A stretch of DNA of 50,872 nt from a virus. The notes under the pieces are model-generated. The model was not told where the DNA came from and did not search any database. It saw nothing but the letters and a program-made list of their open reading frames with translations. Of the stretch, positions 50,242 through 50,872 are shown one piece after another (position 1 is the stretch's first letter; every line of letters starts with the position of its first letter). The DNA lies in the IMG/VR virus record IMGVR_UViG_3300048817_000011, positions 1 through 50,872 of that record; one strand, written 5' to 3'. The position numbers and the translations under genes are program-made.

Positions 50242-50270
50242 TTGCCGTCGTGCCAACTGCCTGGTACACT
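50242..50270 (+). promoter_or_regulatory. Promoter next to the dyad, leaderless start
   Basis: TTGCCG (50242-50247), a 17-base spacer and TACACT (50265-50270) with extended TGG. The ATG at 50276 follows after 5 bases, so the mRNA likely begins at or near it. Confidence 0.55.
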
Positions 50271-50275
50271 GGTGC

Positions 50276-50626
50276 ATGACCGAAAACCTGCTTGCCAATC
50301 CAAATCAGGATTTGGCCGAGGCTCAGGCGCAAGCTGCCAAGTTCCTCGACCAGATCGACAACGACGACACCGGGATTCCGCCGCTTCCACTGGAACCGCT
50401 CCTGACCGTGTGGTCGATCACTGACGCCAATGTGGGCGACGAACCGGCGATGATCCTGACGTTTGCCAACTCGGCGCTTCCGATGGGCATACCGGTGATC
50501 CTCGTCCGTGACCGGGCCTTGAAGTTGGCGAGTCAAATCCGCCGACATGCCCAAGGTGGTGGAGTTCCGGTGATCGCCACCCCGCCGAATGCCGGAAAGC
50601 TGATCATTCCTGGACGGCAGCCATGA
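50276..50626 (+). CDS. Hypothetical protein, probably leaderless
   Basis: The 116-residue product has a helical acidic start (NQDLAEAQAQAAKFLDQI), a beta-type middle (PAMILTFANSALPMGIPVIL) and a basic end. No family recognised. It is the first gene after the dyad and has no ribosome site. Confidence 0.6.
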   Translation: MTENLLANPNQDLAEAQAQAAKFLDQIDNDDTGIPPLPLEPLLTVWSITDANVGDEPAMILTFANSALPMGIPVILVRDRALKLASQIRRHAQGGGVPVIATPPNAGKLIIPGRQP

Positions 50627-50847
50627 TGCCGTGGGAGCCGAACGGCGCTGATCTTCCGCAGGAAATCACTGTCCCGGTGCCGCCGAGTCGGATGCAAGTG
50701 GTGATCTGCGCCGCCGGTCACGTCCATCTGACGATTTCCACGGATGCGTTGCCGGTGAGCCTGGATTTTGAACTGAACACTCAACAGGCCGAAACGCTCG
50801 GTGAGGGGCTGCGCCGTGCCGCCTACACCAACAAGGGCTGGGTATGA
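50623..50847 (+). CDS. Hypothetical 74-residue protein
   Basis: ATGA overlap upstream. The product has MQVVICAAGHVHLTISTDAL and a short helical end. No family recognised; coupled to the next ORF by ATGA. Confidence 0.5.
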   Translation: MMPWEPNGADLPQEITVPVPPSRMQVVICAAGHVHLTISTDALPVSLDFELNTQQAETLGEGLRRAAYTNKGWV

Positions 50848-50872
50848 ACGGCCGGCAGGAACGGCAAGCCCT
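50844..50872 (+). CDS. Start of a further gene, cut by the window
   Basis: ATG 50844 overlaps the previous stop and the frame stays open to the window end, giving MNGRQERQA. Nothing more can be said. Confidence 0.4.

Noticed and set aside
50061-50279. A 72-codon ORF through the nested dyad
   Set aside because: It has no ribosome site, runs through the palindrome and AT-rich core, and overlaps the leaderless start at 50276.
1-50872. Circular closure joining the last ORF to the first fragment
   Set aside because: Joining base 50872 to base 1 puts the last ORF in a different frame from the first fragment and it hits a stop quickly, so the ends do not simply join.

Overview
The window is most of the genome of a tailed double-stranded DNA phage with siphovirus-like gene content: an HK97-type terminase, portal, protease and capsid, a tail-tube protein, a frameshifted tail assembly chaperone, a 650-residue tape measure and a Dit-like protein. 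It is compact, moderately G+C-rich and almost entirely plus-strand. Genes are commonly joined by 4-base ATGA, GTGA or TTGA overlaps. No integrase, CI-type repressor or partition operon was found, so a virulent lifestyle is likelier, but the contig may be incomplete: the first gene lacks its 5' end and the last its 3' end. The best host clue is a gene for a prokaryotic ubiquitin-like protein (Pup), a family typical of Actinobacteria. Several apparently leaderless genes also fit an actinobacterial host.

Layout. 1-2354: end of an unidentified gene, an ABC-ATPase/GNAT fusion, an antisense ASCH-domain gene, the small terminase and a zinc-ribbon microprotein. 2351-12117: large terminase, tRNA-Gln, portal, capsid protease, a first major capsid protein (MCP1), a beta-rich head protein, a glycosyltransferase-like protein, a second paralogous capsid protein (MCP2) that lacks the N-terminal 80-residue region, and a decoration-like protein. 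12127-23892: connector and tail genes ending in a GH16-type glycoside hydrolase. 23905-26144: a promoter, the Pup gene, a lysin-like gene and three small membrane proteins, all tightly coupled. 26184-41545: metallophosphoesterase, HAD/DUF1599 fusion, a papain-like peptidase, family A DNA polymerase, RuvC-like nuclease, SNF2 helicase with a separately encoded accessory domain, Cas4/RecB-like nuclease, Sak4-like ATPase, DUF669-like single-strand binding protein, primase-helicase, DNA methyltransferase and many zinc-binding microproteins, closed by a strong terminator. 41586-49965: an accessory region with two related leader elements, a secreted papain/C39-like protein, and an amidoligase, class I glutamine amidotransferase and gamma-glutamylcyclotransferase-like set. 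49966-50275: a strong terminator, a large nested dyad of AT-rich DNA and a leaderless promoter, followed by the last small genes.

The most interesting content is the phage Pup with an intact C-terminal Gly-Gly-Gln, encoded in the lysis operon, together with a separate peptide-ligation-type module (amidoligase, glutamine amidotransferase, GGCT-like enzyme and a neighbouring cysteine-peptidase-like protein). Pup ligases belong to the same broad ligase superfamily as amidoligases. A link between the two is my inference; the simpler reading is that the phage Pup engages the host pupylation-proteasome system. Other notable features are the paralogous capsid pair, the 177-bp nested dyad, a possible pseudoknot leader and a shared extended -10 promoter style.
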